Below, one piece after another: positions 1 to 9,381 of a stretch of DNA of 64,000 nt. Source of the DNA: CAWKDC01 sp044445605 (GTDB taxonomy: Bacteria > Pseudomonadota > Gammaproteobacteria > JABCZS01); NCBI GenBank assembly GCA_044445605.1, contig JBIOEA010000003.1:1-64000 (forward strand). Reading direction: 5' to 3'. Numbering within the stretch: position 1 is the stretch's first letter; the number at the start of each line of letters is the position of its first letter. Below the pieces are notes generated by a model that worked only from the letters and a program-made list of their open reading frames with translations, did not search any database and was not told the DNA's origin. A program made the translations under genes and the position numbers.

Positions 1-146
1 ATTGCTGCCTCGGTTTGCTGTACCCATCTGCGTGCATCGGTAAGGCGTTCAAAACTAGCTGTTTGTTCGGGTGTGCCTTTGATTCGTATCTTTACGCGGT
101 AGGTTGTTCCGCCGTCAATTGTTGTTCGTTTCTCAATGCTTGCCAT
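1..146 (-). CDS. Tyrosine-recombinase integrase, N-terminal part (runs off the left edge)
   Basis: The reverse strand opens with ATG at 146 and stays open for 48 codons to the window edge. The translation starts MASIEKRTT, continues with YRVKIRIKGTP and ends with ASFERLTDARRWVQQTEAA. This is the usual arm-type DNA-binding N-terminus of phage-like integrases of genomic islands; the core-binding and catalytic domains would lie outside the window. The gene points away from the tRNA-Thr gene about 750 bp to the right, the normal geometry for an island integrated at a tRNA 3' end. Whether the gene is intact cannot be seen. Confidence 0.8.
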   Translation of the reverse strand, partial: MASIEKRTTIDGGTTYRVKIRIKGTPEQTASFERLTDARRWVQQTEAA

Positions 147-233
147 GTACTGCCGTTCCTTGTGCTACCGAATAGAGCATTCTACAATAGAAGGTAGGAC
201 AGGACAACTGATTACAACACACGGGACATAAAA

Positions 234-803
234 ATGTGGGAAATTATAACCGGAATTGCTGGACTTTGTGCAAAGGTTTTTGATTCTATAGAAAATAGAT
301 CATATCGTTGTTTAGGTTCTGCCCATGATGTTCTATCAAAACTAAACAGCACTCTTTTGGTGATTAATGGTGGGGGAAATAACCGGACGGGTTGGTTTCG
401 GGTTTCACAAGATCAACTTGATCGGGATTTAGCAGATATCACTGTACTACTTGAAGAGCTTCAACAACGAGTAAATGGAATAAAAGTGAAAGAAGATAAG
501 GGAAGTTACAAGCTAAACAAAAAAGGGTGTGCGGACACACTCGAAAACCTTATCAATCAGCTTGGAGGAGCTGAGCTCGCCCCATTACCCCAGAGTCTAG
601 ATAAAGTGGGCAAAGAAAGGTTTGCTTTATTGATTAGGTTTATTTATTCGCCAGACTTGTTTTGGTTCATTGATAAGAGCAAGACGTTTACAGCTGAAGA
701 AAAAGAAGAGCAATTAAAGAAATTAACCAAGGGAACTATGAAAGAAAGAGACCTTGAGGGTTTCCTCAGACCTATTATTTTTCCTGAAAAACCTGACAGA
801 TAG
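234..803 (+). CDS. Hypothetical protein, probable island cargo
   Basis: A 189-residue soluble protein that I do not recognise. It has no signal peptide and no clear membrane segment after a mildly hydrophobic start (MWEIITGIAGLCAKVF). The middle has an amphipathic helical stretch (QLDRDLADITVLLEELQQRV), and the C-terminal half is rich in Lys and Glu. The gene is divergent from the integrase and lies between it and tRNA-Thr, so it is best read as island cargo. The Shine-Dalgarno sequence is weak. Function unknown. Confidence 0.6.
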   Translation: MWEIITGIAGLCAKVFDSIENRSYRCLGSAHDVLSKLNSTLLVINGGGNNRTGWFRVSQDQLDRDLADITVLLEELQQRVNGIKVKEDKGSYKLNKKGCADTLENLINQLGGAELAPLPQSLDKVGKERFALLIRFIYSPDLFWFIDKSKTFTAEEKEEQLKKLTKGTMKERDLEGFLRPIIFPEKPDR

Positions 804-890
804 GGCATGTTTTTTTTCGAACTGTCCCGCCAGTGTCCCATTTTAAAAAAGTATGGCGGCTTGATTTGTAAAAACTTCTTATTTTTCAAT

Positions 891-963
891 AGCTGGCAGT
901 CGGAATCGAACCAACGACCTACTGATTACAAATCAGTTGCTCTACCTACTGAGCTATGCCAGC
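891..963 (-). tRNA. tRNA-Thr (anticodon TGT)
   Basis: The reverse strand folds as a full cloverleaf: acceptor GCTGGCA/TGCCAGC, anticodon loop TTTGTAA with anticodon TGT, and T-loop TTCGATT. The discriminator is T and CCA is not encoded. The 3' end faces the integrase-bearing side, so this gene is the likely integration target of the island and remains intact. Confidence 0.95.
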
Positions 964-1077
964 GTCGGATTGGGTAATCATACCCAACTTCTTGGAAAAG
1001 TGCAAAGGTGATTTGAGAGATTTTCAGACAAAACAAAGATGTTCGCCTAGACTTAAAAGGTTCTTGGGGAATAATTC

Positions 1078-2814
1078 ATGAGATCTCAGTTTACCATCAT
1101 ATTTCGTAGCATATGGGGCGTGCCTGTATTGGCTATTCTCATTTTATTGCTCGGGTTAGGGATAACCTCTGGGATTTATCATTTGGTTGGGGACAAGAAT
1201 GATGCCATTGCCCAGGCACGATTTGATTCCTATAAAGCATTGCTTGTCTCGGGGATTACGCATCGCCTCGATGATTATGCACAAGTCTTATACGGAGCGG
1301 CAGGTCTTTTCAAATCTTCTGACGAGGTTAACTATCGCAAATGGAAGGAATATGTCGATAGCTTGCAAATGGATAAATATTACCCTGGCCTTGAATCGAT
1401 AGGATATGTGTCTATGACACCCGATAAGGATGGCAGCGGGAAACTTAAACCTTCGATCCTGTATGAAGAGCCGATCAATGCGCTAGGTAAAGAAGTGTTT
1501 AAACCTGATTCAGGTTCAACATCGATTCGCCTAAAAGCAATGGATGAAGCGCGTGATCAAAACAATGTCGCGATCACTAAAAAAATAGCGCTGGTTCAAC
1601 AACCCGCCGGTGAACAAGAACTCGGGTTTCTCATGCTGTTGCCCGTGTATCAACATGGAGCATCGCTGGATACCTTAGAACAGCGAAGACAATCCTTGAG
1701 AGGCTACGTATTCAATGTGTTTACATCCAAAGATTTTATGAAAGAAGTTACGGAACTTTTTGACGAGTATATGGATGTTAATGTTTATGAGGGGCCTAAT
1801 CCCACGAGCAATGATTTAATTTACAAATCCATTCCGCATGACCCATTAGAGAAACCCGATTTTAAGCTTAAAGCTGAAAGCCATTTGTTGGTGGGTAATC
1901 ACATTTGGAGCCTCTTTGCACTCGCGAAACAAAAAGAGGGTGATTCCCTCTTCCCTGGTAACCCAACCAGTGTTTTGGCTTTTGGGATTTTAATCAGTTT
2001 GATATTTGCCACAATGACATGGGTATTATTGTCGCACCGTGTGCAAATGCTAAATCCTAATATCAATGCTACTAAAATGTCAGCTAAGCGTGATGATGAC
2101 GAGAAACATCTTTCGATGTTTTTTGCAAAAATATTTCATGAGCTGAGAACACCTTTAAATAGTATTATGGTGCTCAGTAAAGTGCTATCCGATAATAATG
2201 ATAAAAATTTAACATCCAAACAGATTGAACAGGCCAATGTAATTCATCAGTCTGGTGAAGAGCTGTTAGAAATGATAAATGAAGTGATGAGTTTATCACA
2301 GATCAGGTCTGGGAAATTAATTGTTCATTACGATAAGATCGATATTGTGGAATTTTCTGAATTGGTGAGGCAATCCTTTGAAAGAATTGTTGAAAGTAAA
2401 TTGTTATCATTGAAGGTATCGGTCGATAAGTCTTTGCCTCGCTTTATATATAATGATCACAAAAAAATATATCAAATCATTAAAAACCTGTGTTCAAACG
2501 CGCTTAAGTTTACTGAGAAAGGTTCTATCACTATTCGTTTTTATAAGCCTGATATGGCCGATGCTATCGCGATATCAGTCACAGATACAGGTCGAGGAAT
2601 TCCAAGAGCAAAAATAACTTCCCTTTTTGAGGAATATAATCAAGCTAATGAAGATGTCGTGACAAAACAGAGTGGGGCAGGATTAGGTTTGCCCATCAGT
2701 CAGGAATTAGCACATATGCTGGGAGGCGAAATACAAGTGACCAGTGAAGAATTAATGGGATCTTGTTTCACCGTTTTTTTACCAATAAACTCTTCTCTTA
2801 AGGGTGGGCAATGA
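1078..2814 (+). CDS. CHASE-domain membrane sensor histidine kinase
   Basis: A 578-residue inner-membrane sensor kinase. A membrane helix near residues 13-36 and another near 300-320 bracket an extracytoplasmic segment with CHASE-type character (YPGLESIGYV and similar). The cytoplasmic part has an H-box with the phospho-accepting histidine about residue 354 (FHELRTPLNS), an N-box (NLCSNALKF), a G1 box (VTDTGRGIP) and a G2 box (GAGLGLPIS), so the kinase should be active. There is no receiver domain. The stop overlaps the start of the next gene (ATGA), so the two are translationally coupled and that REC protein is the probable partner. A GGGG-rich ribosome site precedes the ATG. The ligand is unknown. 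Confidence 0.9.
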   Translation: MRSQFTIIFRSIWGVPVLAILILLLGLGITSGIYHLVGDKNDAIAQARFDSYKALLVSGITHRLDDYAQVLYGAAGLFKSSDEVNYRKWKEYVDSLQMDKYYPGLESIGYVSMTPDKDGSGKLKPSILYEEPINALGKEVFKPDSGSTSIRLKAMDEARDQNNVAITKKIALVQQPAGEQELGFLMLLPVYQHGASLDTLEQRRQSLRGYVFNVFTSKDFMKEVTELFDEYMDVNVYEGPNPTSNDLIYKSIPHDPLEKPDFKLKAESHLLVGNHIWSLFALAKQKEGDSLFPGNPTSVLAFGILISLIFATMTWVLLSHRVQMLNPNINATKMSAKRDDDEKHLSMFFAKIFHELRTPLNSIMVLSKVLSDNNDKNLTSKQIEQANVIHQSGEELLEMINEVMSLSQIRSGKLIVHYDKIDIVEFSELVRQSFERIVESKLLSLKVSVDKSLPRFIYNDHKKIYQIIKNLCSNALKFTEKGSITIRFYKPDMADAIAISVTDTGRGIPRAKITSLFEEYNQANEDVVTKQSGAGLGLPISQELAHMLGGEIQVTSEELMGSCFTVFLPINSSLKGGQ

Positions 2815-4916
2815 GTCAAACTATTTTGATTGTGGATGATAAACGAGAAAATTTATTGGCACTCGAAGCAATTTTGGGTGAGTGCAATGTGAATATCATT
2901 CGAGCCTCTAGTGGAACAGAAGCGCTCGAGATCCTAATGTCAAAAGACATTTCTTTGGTGCTGGTGGATGTGCAAATGCCAGAAATGGATGGGTTTGAAC
3001 TGGTTCGTGTGATGAAAGGTCAGGCTAGAACAGCATCCATTCCTGTTATTTTTATCACTGCGATCATTACAGATGAGCAGCATATTTTAGAAGGTTATCG
3101 ATCTGGCGTTGTCGATTATATTGTTAAACCGATTGATCCTGAAATTCTTGTCAATAAAGTGAATGTCTTTCTGTCGCTCGATAGCGCGAAAAGGGCACTG
3201 CAAATCTCTAAAGAAGAATCAGAAGAACAGAAAACGTATTTTGAATCTATTTTAACGGCTGCTGGCGATGGGATTATAGGCTTGGATCAAAATGGCATTA
3301 TTCAGTTTTGCAACCCTGCTGCACTACAAGCATTGCAATATACGCGAGATGGATTGATTGGTAAAAGTATTTCTTTGATTTTGACAGGGAACCCAGAGCA
3401 GGAAATCAGGTTCCAAAGCACACCTTTTTATGATTCATATGAGAAAAATAAGTTTTTAAAATTTGAAGAATCAATTTTTTATAAAAGTGATCGCAAACCC
3501 TTTCCCGTTAGTGTTGTTTGCTCCCCCTTGGCGGGCGCGCATCATCGAGGCATTTCAATTGTTTTTTCGGATATTTCAGTTCAAAAAATGCTTGAGGAGA
3601 AACTTGTTGAGCAGGCCCGAACGGATGCCCTCACAGGGCTCTCAAATCGCGCGATGTTCATTCAGAATTTAACGCAATCCATCGCACGGTCCAAACGTAC
3701 GGGGAAAATGTTGGCAGTGTTATTTATTGATATTGACCGTTTTAAACAGATTAACGATATCATGGGCCACGAGGCCGGTGATCAGCTGTTGACGTATGTA
3801 TCGGAACGTATTGTGCATTCTGTTCGATTAAATGATACCGTGGCACGTTTAGGAGCCGATGAGTTTACCGTCTTGGTCGAAGATGTTGTGCACGAGGAAG
3901 ACGGTGCTCGCATCGCTGAAAAAATCATGGAGGGGCTTCAGAAACCCTTTTTATTAAACAATACAGAAATTTTTATCAATGTGAGTATAGGCATTTCTAC
4001 CTTTCCTAAATGTGGGGATAATGCCTCTGCATTGATGCGTGCCGCAGATATCGCTATGTATCGCGTGAAGGCATCGGGCCGAAATGGCTATCAATATTTT
4101 ACACCTGAAATGAACCAAGATGCGCAACAAAAATTACGCTTAGAGCAAGAACTCCGGCAGGCATTGGATAATAATCAGCTTGAAATGTATTACCAGCCCA
4201 TCATTGGGATTGGCTCCAAAAAAATCACAGGTGTTGAGGCCTTGTTACGTTGGAATCGCCGGCCCGGTGTCATTGTCAGCCCGCAAGCGTTCATTCCTAT
4301 CCTAGAAGAAACGGGCCTGATTGTACCCTTTGGTAAATGGATATTGTGGATGTCTTGTTTGCAAGCATCGCACTGGTTGAAGTCGGGCGTGCTTCCATCT
4401 GGCACTCATATGTGTGTTAATATTTCCGCTAAACAGTTTTCAAGTGTTGGCTTTTTTGAAATATTGGTCGATATTTTGAATCAAACAGGCTTGGATCCCC
4501 ATATGCTCGAATTGGAAATGACAGAAACATTTTTGATTTCTGATTCTGAACAAATGAAAGTATTGTTACAGAAAATAAAGGACTATGGCGTTCATTTAGC
4601 CATTGATGATTTCGGAACTGGGTATTCTTCTTTGAGTTACTTGAAACGTTATCCGGTGGACGTGATTAAAATCGATCGAAGCTTTATTAATGAATTAACC
4701 ACCTCGTCCAAAGATCGCTCATTAGTGAAAGCTATTGTTGATATTGGGCACGCACTGGAATTTAAAGTTCTTGTTGAAGGCGTTGAAACAAGTGCTCAGT
4801 TGGCATTGTTGGAAAAAATGAGTGTGGATATGTATCAAGGGTACTTCATGACGCCGCCATTGCCTGCGACCGAATTTGTGACATTCTTAAAAGATAGGAA
4901 GTTAACGAAGGGGTGA
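2811..4916 (+). CDS. Response regulator REC-PAS-GGDEF-EAL (cyclic-di-GMP turnover)
   Basis: A 701-residue soluble protein. Domains in order: REC (phospho-acceptor Asp53 in LVLVDVQMPEMDG), PAS (about 145-260), a diguanylate cyclase domain (about 270-430) and an EAL phosphodiesterase domain (about 445-695). The cyclase signature reads GADEF (residues 348-352) rather than GGDEF, replacing a glycine that normally contacts the substrate. The EAL domain keeps EALLRW, EMTET, DDFGTGYSS, KIDRSF and EGVET. The likely net role is phosphodiesterase activity controlled by phosphorylation, though residual or GTP-sensing activity of the GADEF domain is possible. Coupled to the upstream CHASE kinase by a 4-bp overlap. 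Confidence 0.92.
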   Translation: MSQTILIVDDKRENLLALEAILGECNVNIIRASSGTEALEILMSKDISLVLVDVQMPEMDGFELVRVMKGQARTASIPVIFITAIITDEQHILEGYRSGVVDYIVKPIDPEILVNKVNVFLSLDSAKRALQISKEESEEQKTYFESILTAAGDGIIGLDQNGIIQFCNPAALQALQYTRDGLIGKSISLILTGNPEQEIRFQSTPFYDSYEKNKFLKFEESIFYKSDRKPFPVSVVCSPLAGAHHRGISIVFSDISVQKMLEEKLVEQARTDALTGLSNRAMFIQNLTQSIARSKRTGKMLAVLFIDIDRFKQINDIMGHEAGDQLLTYVSERIVHSVRLNDTVARLGADEFTVLVEDVVHEEDGARIAEKIMEGLQKPFLLNNTEIFINVSIGISTFPKCGDNASALMRAADIAMYRVKASGRNGYQYFTPEMNQDAQQKLRLEQELRQALDNNQLEMYYQPIIGIGSKKITGVEALLRWNRRPGVIVSPQAFIPILEETGLIVPFGKWILWMSCLQASHWLKSGVLPSGTHMCVNISAKQFSSVGFFEILVDILNQTGLDPHMLELEMTETFLISDSEQMKVLLQKIKDYGVHLAIDDFGTGYSSLSYLKRYPVDVIKIDRSFINELTTSSKDRSLVKAIVDIGHALEFKVLVEGVETSAQLALLEKMSVDMYQGYFMTPPLPATEFVTFLKDRKLTKG

Positions 4917-4918
4917 TA

Positions 4919-5000
4919 TACCGAGAGTCGGAGTCGAACCGACACGACCGAAGTCACCGGATTTTGAGTCCGGCGCGTCTACCAGTTCCGCCATCCCGGC
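4919..5000 (-). tRNA. tRNA-Leu (anticodon CAA)
   Basis: Reverse-strand cloverleaf with acceptor GCCGGGA/TCTCGGT, anticodon loop CTCAAAA (anticodon CAA), a long variable arm as expected for leucine, and T-loop TTCGACT. The discriminator is A and CCA is not encoded. It begins two bases after the stop of the convergent c-di-GMP gene. Confidence 0.95.
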
Positions 5001-5093
5001 ATATGCATGGCATTATAACAGGATTTTTTAAAAGTGCTAGGCCCGCGGTAAAAAATTCGCCATTTCCGGATACTTTTAGATATAATCTCCCTC

Positions 5094-6161
5094 ATGAAGT
5101 TATCACAGTTTGATTATACATTGCCGGAAGAGCGGATTGCCCGCTATCCCACCCCTAACCGCCGCGATAGCCGCTTATTGGTGCTCGATGGGCCGACAGG
5201 GGCTATCCAAGACAGCTATTTCAAAGACCTGTTGGCGTTGTTGCGCCCAAACGATTGCCTGGTCTTCAATGATACTAAGGTGATTCCCGCCCGTATTTTC
5301 GGTCATAAATCGACGGGGGGCCGCGTAGAAATCCTGATAGAGCGCCTTCGTGGCACACAAGAGGCCTTATGTCATGTGAAAGGCAGCAAGGGGCTCAAAG
5401 ACGGCGCTGCTATTCATTTTGAGGGGGCGGTAGCCACGGTCATGGGCCGGGAAGGTAATTGCTTGAAACTCGCTTTCAATACCCCGATTCTCCCTCTATT
5501 AGATAAGCAAGGTGAAATCCCTCTGCCTCCTTACTTTGAGCGTAAGCCCGAAGAGCTGGATATGAACCGCTATCAAACGGTTTATGCCGCCAACCCGGGG
5601 GCTGTGGCTGCACCAACAGCGGGTCTGCATTTTGATGAAGCGATGCTGGCTGCTCTTGATGCCATGGGCGTTACCCGTGCGCAAGTCACGTTGCATGTTG
5701 GGGCAGGGACGTTTCAACCGGTCAAAACCGAAGATATCACTGAGCATGAGATGCATGCCGAATGGGCGCAAGTGCCTCCATCCGCGTGTGAAGTGATTGC
5801 CCGCGCAAAAGCCTTGGGTGGACGGATCATTGCGGTGGGGACGACGAGCCTTCGTTCATTAGAATCAGCATCGACACAAGAGGGTGTTTTTCCATTTGAG
5901 GGCGAAACCCGCTTATTTATTTATCCAGGATATCGTTTCAACGTGATCGATGCCTTGATCACGAACTTTCATTTACCTAAATCCACCTTACTGATGTTGG
6001 TGAGTGCATTCGCGGGGTACGATCATATTCGTGCGGCTTATCAACATGCGATTGAACAAGAGTACAATTTTTTCAGTTACGGTGATGCGTTATTTTTGAC
6101 AGCACAAGCGCCGCCTTTATGGGGCTCATCTAACTTAGATAATGAATCAATCACGAAATGA
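5094..6161 (+). CDS. queA: S-adenosylmethionine:tRNA ribosyltransferase-isomerase
   Basis: A 355-residue cytoplasmic enzyme of queuosine synthesis. It transfers and isomerises the ribosyl moiety of AdoMet onto preQ1 in tRNA to give epoxyqueuosine. Family motifs are present through the protein, including LPEERIARYP near the start, NDTKVIPARIFG, AAPTAGLHF, TLHVGAGTFQPV and TNFHLPKSTLLMLVSAF. The length is normal. It heads the queA-yajC-secD-secF run. In related genomes tgt, encoding the guanine transglycosylase that acts just before QueA, normally sits between queA and yajC. Here the 73-bp gap leaves no room for it. Confidence 0.97.
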   Translation: MKLSQFDYTLPEERIARYPTPNRRDSRLLVLDGPTGAIQDSYFKDLLALLRPNDCLVFNDTKVIPARIFGHKSTGGRVEILIERLRGTQEALCHVKGSKGLKDGAAIHFEGAVATVMGREGNCLKLAFNTPILPLLDKQGEIPLPPYFERKPEELDMNRYQTVYAANPGAVAAPTAGLHFDEAMLAALDAMGVTRAQVTLHVGAGTFQPVKTEDITEHEMHAEWAQVPPSACEVIARAKALGGRIIAVGTTSLRSLESASTQEGVFPFEGETRLFIYPGYRFNVIDALITNFHLPKSTLLMLVSAFAGYDHIRAAYQHAIEQEYNFFSYGDALFLTAQAPPLWGSSNLDNESITK

Positions 6162-6234
6162 TTGCACGAATCCTTAGAAAAGAGTACATTATCAGCATTT
6201 GCAAAAATCATTTAGTAAAGCCTAGGAGCGACTC

Positions 6235-6570
6235 ATGATACCTTTTATATCCACTGCCCATGCTGCTGACATTCCTGCCACTCCTGCTCAAGGCAGTGGG
6301 TTTGTTGAGATTGGGATTTTAGTATTTTTCTTTGGTATTTTTTATCTGATGATTTGGCGTCCACAAGCCAAGCGTGCTAAAGAGCATCGTAATTTGATCA
6401 GTGCATTGGCAAAAGGCGACGAAGTAGTGGTAGCCGGTGGCATGTTGGGCCGTATCGCTGACATGGATGAACAATACATTACGTTGAAAGTAAGTGAAGG
6501 AACGAACATTCGTTTTCAACGTCAGGCAGTGACGCAAGTGTTGCCTAAAGGGACTTTAAAAGGACTGTAA
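6235..6570 (+). CDS. yajC: Preprotein translocase subunit YajC
   Basis: A 111-residue single-span inner-membrane protein that associates with SecDF at the Sec translocon. It has a short N-terminal extension, one hydrophobic helix (about residues 22-42: VEIGILVFFFGIFYLMIW) followed by RPQAKRAKEH, and the conserved soluble tail GDEVVVAGGMLGRI. AGGAG lies seven bases before the ATG. secD follows after 4 bp, so the genes are co-transcribed. Confidence 0.95.
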   Translation: MIPFISTAHAADIPATPAQGSGFVEIGILVFFFGIFYLMIWRPQAKRAKEHRNLISALAKGDEVVVAGGMLGRIADMDEQYITLKVSEGTNIRFQRQAVTQVLPKGTLKGL

Positions 6571-6574
6571 AATC

Positions 6575-8419
6575 GTGCTAAATCAATTTCCGCGGTGGAA
6601 GAACTGGGGCATTGTCATATGCTTGTTAGTCGCGTTTATTTACGCATTACCTAACGTATTTGGGGATAACCCGGCGGTTCAGATATCCGCGGAAAAAGAT
6701 GCGAAGCTGGATGATTTTACGGTACGTAAAATGAAGGAAACCTTGGAAGCTGCCAAGATTCCTTACAAGCTTGAGCAAAATGATCATGCTGTTTTGATCC
6801 GTTTCAAAACGTCTCCTGAACAATTGTCTGCGCAGTCTGCCCTGCAAAAAGTGTTGGGTGAAAACTATGTCATTGCATTGAACATTGCTCCGGCAACGCC
6901 TGCATGGATGAAGAAAATCAATGCAGCGCCCATGAAGCTGGGCCTGGACTTACGCGGCGGTGTGCATTTGCTGTTCCAGGTGGACATGGCAGATGTCGAA
7001 CAGCGCCATTTAGATGGCATTGTCGATGGGCTTAAATCGCACTTACGTGAAAAACGTATTCGTTATCGCGCATTCCAAGTGGATAAACAAGATATTACGA
7101 TTCGCTGGGCGACGGCAGACGATGCCAGCAAAGCGATAGCTGTGTTGCAACCTATTTTCCCCGAGTTGGTGTTTACATCTGTTGATCCCTTAACAACTCA
7201 AGCGACGATGAACCCCATGGCTAAAAAAACCATGATTGATGATGCCATGGATCAAACCATGTTGACCTTTCGCAATCGTGTGAATGAACTGGGTGTGGCT
7301 GAAGCCGTCGTGCAACGTCAAGGTCTCGATCGCCTAGTGGTTGAATTGCCAGGTGTTCAAGATACAGCGTACGCCAAGCAAATTTTGGGAACGACCGCTT
7401 CTGTATCGTTCTATTTAGTCAATGACGGAAAAGAAAACGAGTCGGTTGATTTTGCAGGTACGGTGACGTACCGCGATCGCAATAACAACCCCTATATATT
7501 TGATAGAACGGTTGTGTTGTCGGGTGACAATATTGTCGGTGCGCAGTCTGGTTTTGATGAATATGGCAAACCAGCGGTATTCATTCAAATTGGTGGCAAT
7601 GTCGCTGCCTTTTCCGAATTAACAGCGCAAAGCATTGGGCGCCAAATGGGTACTGTTTTCACTGAAACGCGCTATCACGATGAGACGATAAACGGTGTAA
7701 CAACCCGCGTACCAGATACCACACGGTTGGTGATTAATGTGGCAAATATCCAATCCCGTTTAGGGAGCCGCTTTCAAGTCACCGGCATGGGTAGCGCACA
7801 AGAATCACGCAACCTAGCGTTGTTATTACGCGCTGGCGCATTGCCCGCACCTGTCGATATCATTGAAGAACGGATCATCGGGCCGAGCATGGGTGCGGAA
7901 AACATTCAGAAGGGTGTGATTTCGCTGGTTGCCGGGATGGCATTTGTGTTAGTGTTCATGACGCTGTACTACAACGTGTTTGGCATCATTGCCAATATTG
8001 CCTTGTTAACGAACCTGATTTGTTTAGTGGCGATTTTATCGTTACTCAAAGCAACGCTTACCTTACCGAGCATGGCGGCCATTGTGCTAACGCTGGGGAT
8101 GGCGGTGGACGCGAACGTGCTGATATTCGAGCGTATCCGTGAAGAGTTACGTCGCGGGCAAACAGGGCATGGCAGTATTCATGCTGGCTTTGAGAAAGCG
8201 TTTGTGACGATTGTGGATGCAAACATCACGACACTGATTGCGGCGATTGCCTTATTTTCCATTGGCAGCGGCCCGATTAAAGGCTTTGCAATCACACTGA
8301 TGATTGGTTTGGGCACTTCTGTCTTTACGGCAGTGACGGTATCACGGGCTATCATTAATCTGCTCTTTGGTGGCAAGCGGTTAACCAGTTTACCAATTGG
8401 CATGGCGAGCATGCGTTAA
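6575..8419 (+). CDS. secD: Protein translocase subunit SecD
   Basis: A 614-residue polytopic inner-membrane protein. With SecF it uses the proton gradient to pull secreted proteins through SecYEG. It has an N-terminal helix, a large periplasmic P1 region beginning with the family signature KLGLDLRGGVHLL, and a C-terminal RND-like set of helices with the GMAVDANVLIFERIREE motif. The start sits 4 bp after yajC. Length is typical. Confidence 0.96.
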   Translation: MLNQFPRWKNWGIVICLLVAFIYALPNVFGDNPAVQISAEKDAKLDDFTVRKMKETLEAAKIPYKLEQNDHAVLIRFKTSPEQLSAQSALQKVLGENYVIALNIAPATPAWMKKINAAPMKLGLDLRGGVHLLFQVDMADVEQRHLDGIVDGLKSHLREKRIRYRAFQVDKQDITIRWATADDASKAIAVLQPIFPELVFTSVDPLTTQATMNPMAKKTMIDDAMDQTMLTFRNRVNELGVAEAVVQRQGLDRLVVELPGVQDTAYAKQILGTTASVSFYLVNDGKENESVDFAGTVTYRDRNNNPYIFDRTVVLSGDNIVGAQSGFDEYGKPAVFIQIGGNVAAFSELTAQSIGRQMGTVFTETRYHDETINGVTTRVPDTTRLVINVANIQSRLGSRFQVTGMGSAQESRNLALLLRAGALPAPVDIIEERIIGPSMGAENIQKGVISLVAGMAFVLVFMTLYYNVFGIIANIALLTNLICLVAILSLLKATLTLPSMAAIVLTLGMAVDANVLIFERIREELRRGQTGHGSIHAGFEKAFVTIVDANITTLIAAIALFSIGSGPIKGFAITLMIGLGTSVFTAVTVSRAIINLLFGGKRLTSLPIGMASMR

Positions 8420-8434
8420 AACAAAGGGGCCAAC

Positions 8435-9361
8435 GTGGAATTTTTTAGAACTGATTCACATATAGATTTTCTTGGTGCCCGCTGGGTTGCTGCGACGATA
8501 TCGCTCATATTGGTGTTGGGCTCAATAGCCTTATTACACTTCAAAGGCATCCATTGGGGTTTAGACTTCACTGGCGGAACGGTCATTGAGATTCACTATC
8601 CTCAGTCTGTTGATACTGATCCTCTGCGTGAAACCTTAAAGAAAGGCGGGTATGGTGATGCGGTACTTCAGCATTACGGATCGAACCAAAACATTTTGAT
8701 TCGTTTGCCATTGACTGAAGGCACTGATGAGCATGCTTTATCGGCAAAAGTATTTGCAGTGTTGCAGGCGGCGGATCCTTCTGCGCAATTGGTACGCACG
8801 GAATTGGTGGGCGCCCAAATAGGCAGTGAATTAGCAACACAAGGTGCGATGGCTGTGCTTGTCGGTTGGTTAGGCACAATGTTGTACGTGGCATTACGTT
8901 TTGAGTGGCGATTTGCGGTAGGTGCCGCGCTGGCCTTGGCGCATGACCCATTACTGATTTTGGGTATGTTTTCATTATTTCAATTCGAGTTCGATTTGCC
9001 CACCTTGGCGGGGATACTGGCGGTGATCGGTTACTCATTAAACGACACTATCGTTGTGTTTGATCGGGTAAGGGAAAACTTTATTCATTTACGTCAAACG
9101 GACCCTTACATGATCATGAATTTATCATTGAACCAAACGTTGTCTCGTACGATCATGACATCGGTGATGACGTTGCTAGTGGTTGTAGCATTACTGATCT
9201 ACGGTGGACCGACATTGTTTGGTTTCTCTTTAGCACTGTGTGTGGGCATTGTGGTGGGTACATATTCTTCTATTTATGTCGCGGGGTCATTATCCTTGGC
9301 GATGGGGTTGAAGCGCGAAAATTTATTGCCTCCTGCAAAGGAAGAGAATAGAACAGCGTAA
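8435..9361 (+). CDS. secF: Protein translocase subunit SecF
   Basis: A 308-residue polytopic partner of SecD. It contains the SecF signatures GLDFTGGTVIEI after the first helix and GYSLNDTIVVFDRVREN in helix 4-5, plus the helices around it. It lies 15 bp behind secD in the same operon and has normal length. Confidence 0.96.
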   Translation: MEFFRTDSHIDFLGARWVAATISLILVLGSIALLHFKGIHWGLDFTGGTVIEIHYPQSVDTDPLRETLKKGGYGDAVLQHYGSNQNILIRLPLTEGTDEHALSAKVFAVLQAADPSAQLVRTELVGAQIGSELATQGAMAVLVGWLGTMLYVALRFEWRFAVGAALALAHDPLLILGMFSLFQFEFDLPTLAGILAVIGYSLNDTIVVFDRVRENFIHLRQTDPYMIMNLSLNQTLSRTIMTSVMTLLVVVALLIYGGPTLFGFSLALCVGIVVGTYSSIYVAGSLSLAMGLKRENLLPPAKEENRTA

Positions 9362-9381
9362 TCCATTGGGAGAGCAGTTTC

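Noticed and set aside
207..931. An 11-bp direct repeat (ACTGATTACAA at 207-217 and 921-931) between the integrase region and the tRNA-Thr anticodon arm, possibly an attachment core.
   Set aside because: The left copy lies inside the island next to the integrase start, not at its far end, and the match stops at 11 bp. It is likely chance or at most a weak hint.
4913..5113. Open frame over tRNA-Leu and the queA leader.
   Set aside because: It overlaps the tRNA on the other strand and has no ribosome site or family resemblance.
8583..9038. A 151-codon frame antisense to secF.
   Set aside because: It is a shadow of a well-conserved gene, with a composition unlike a real protein.
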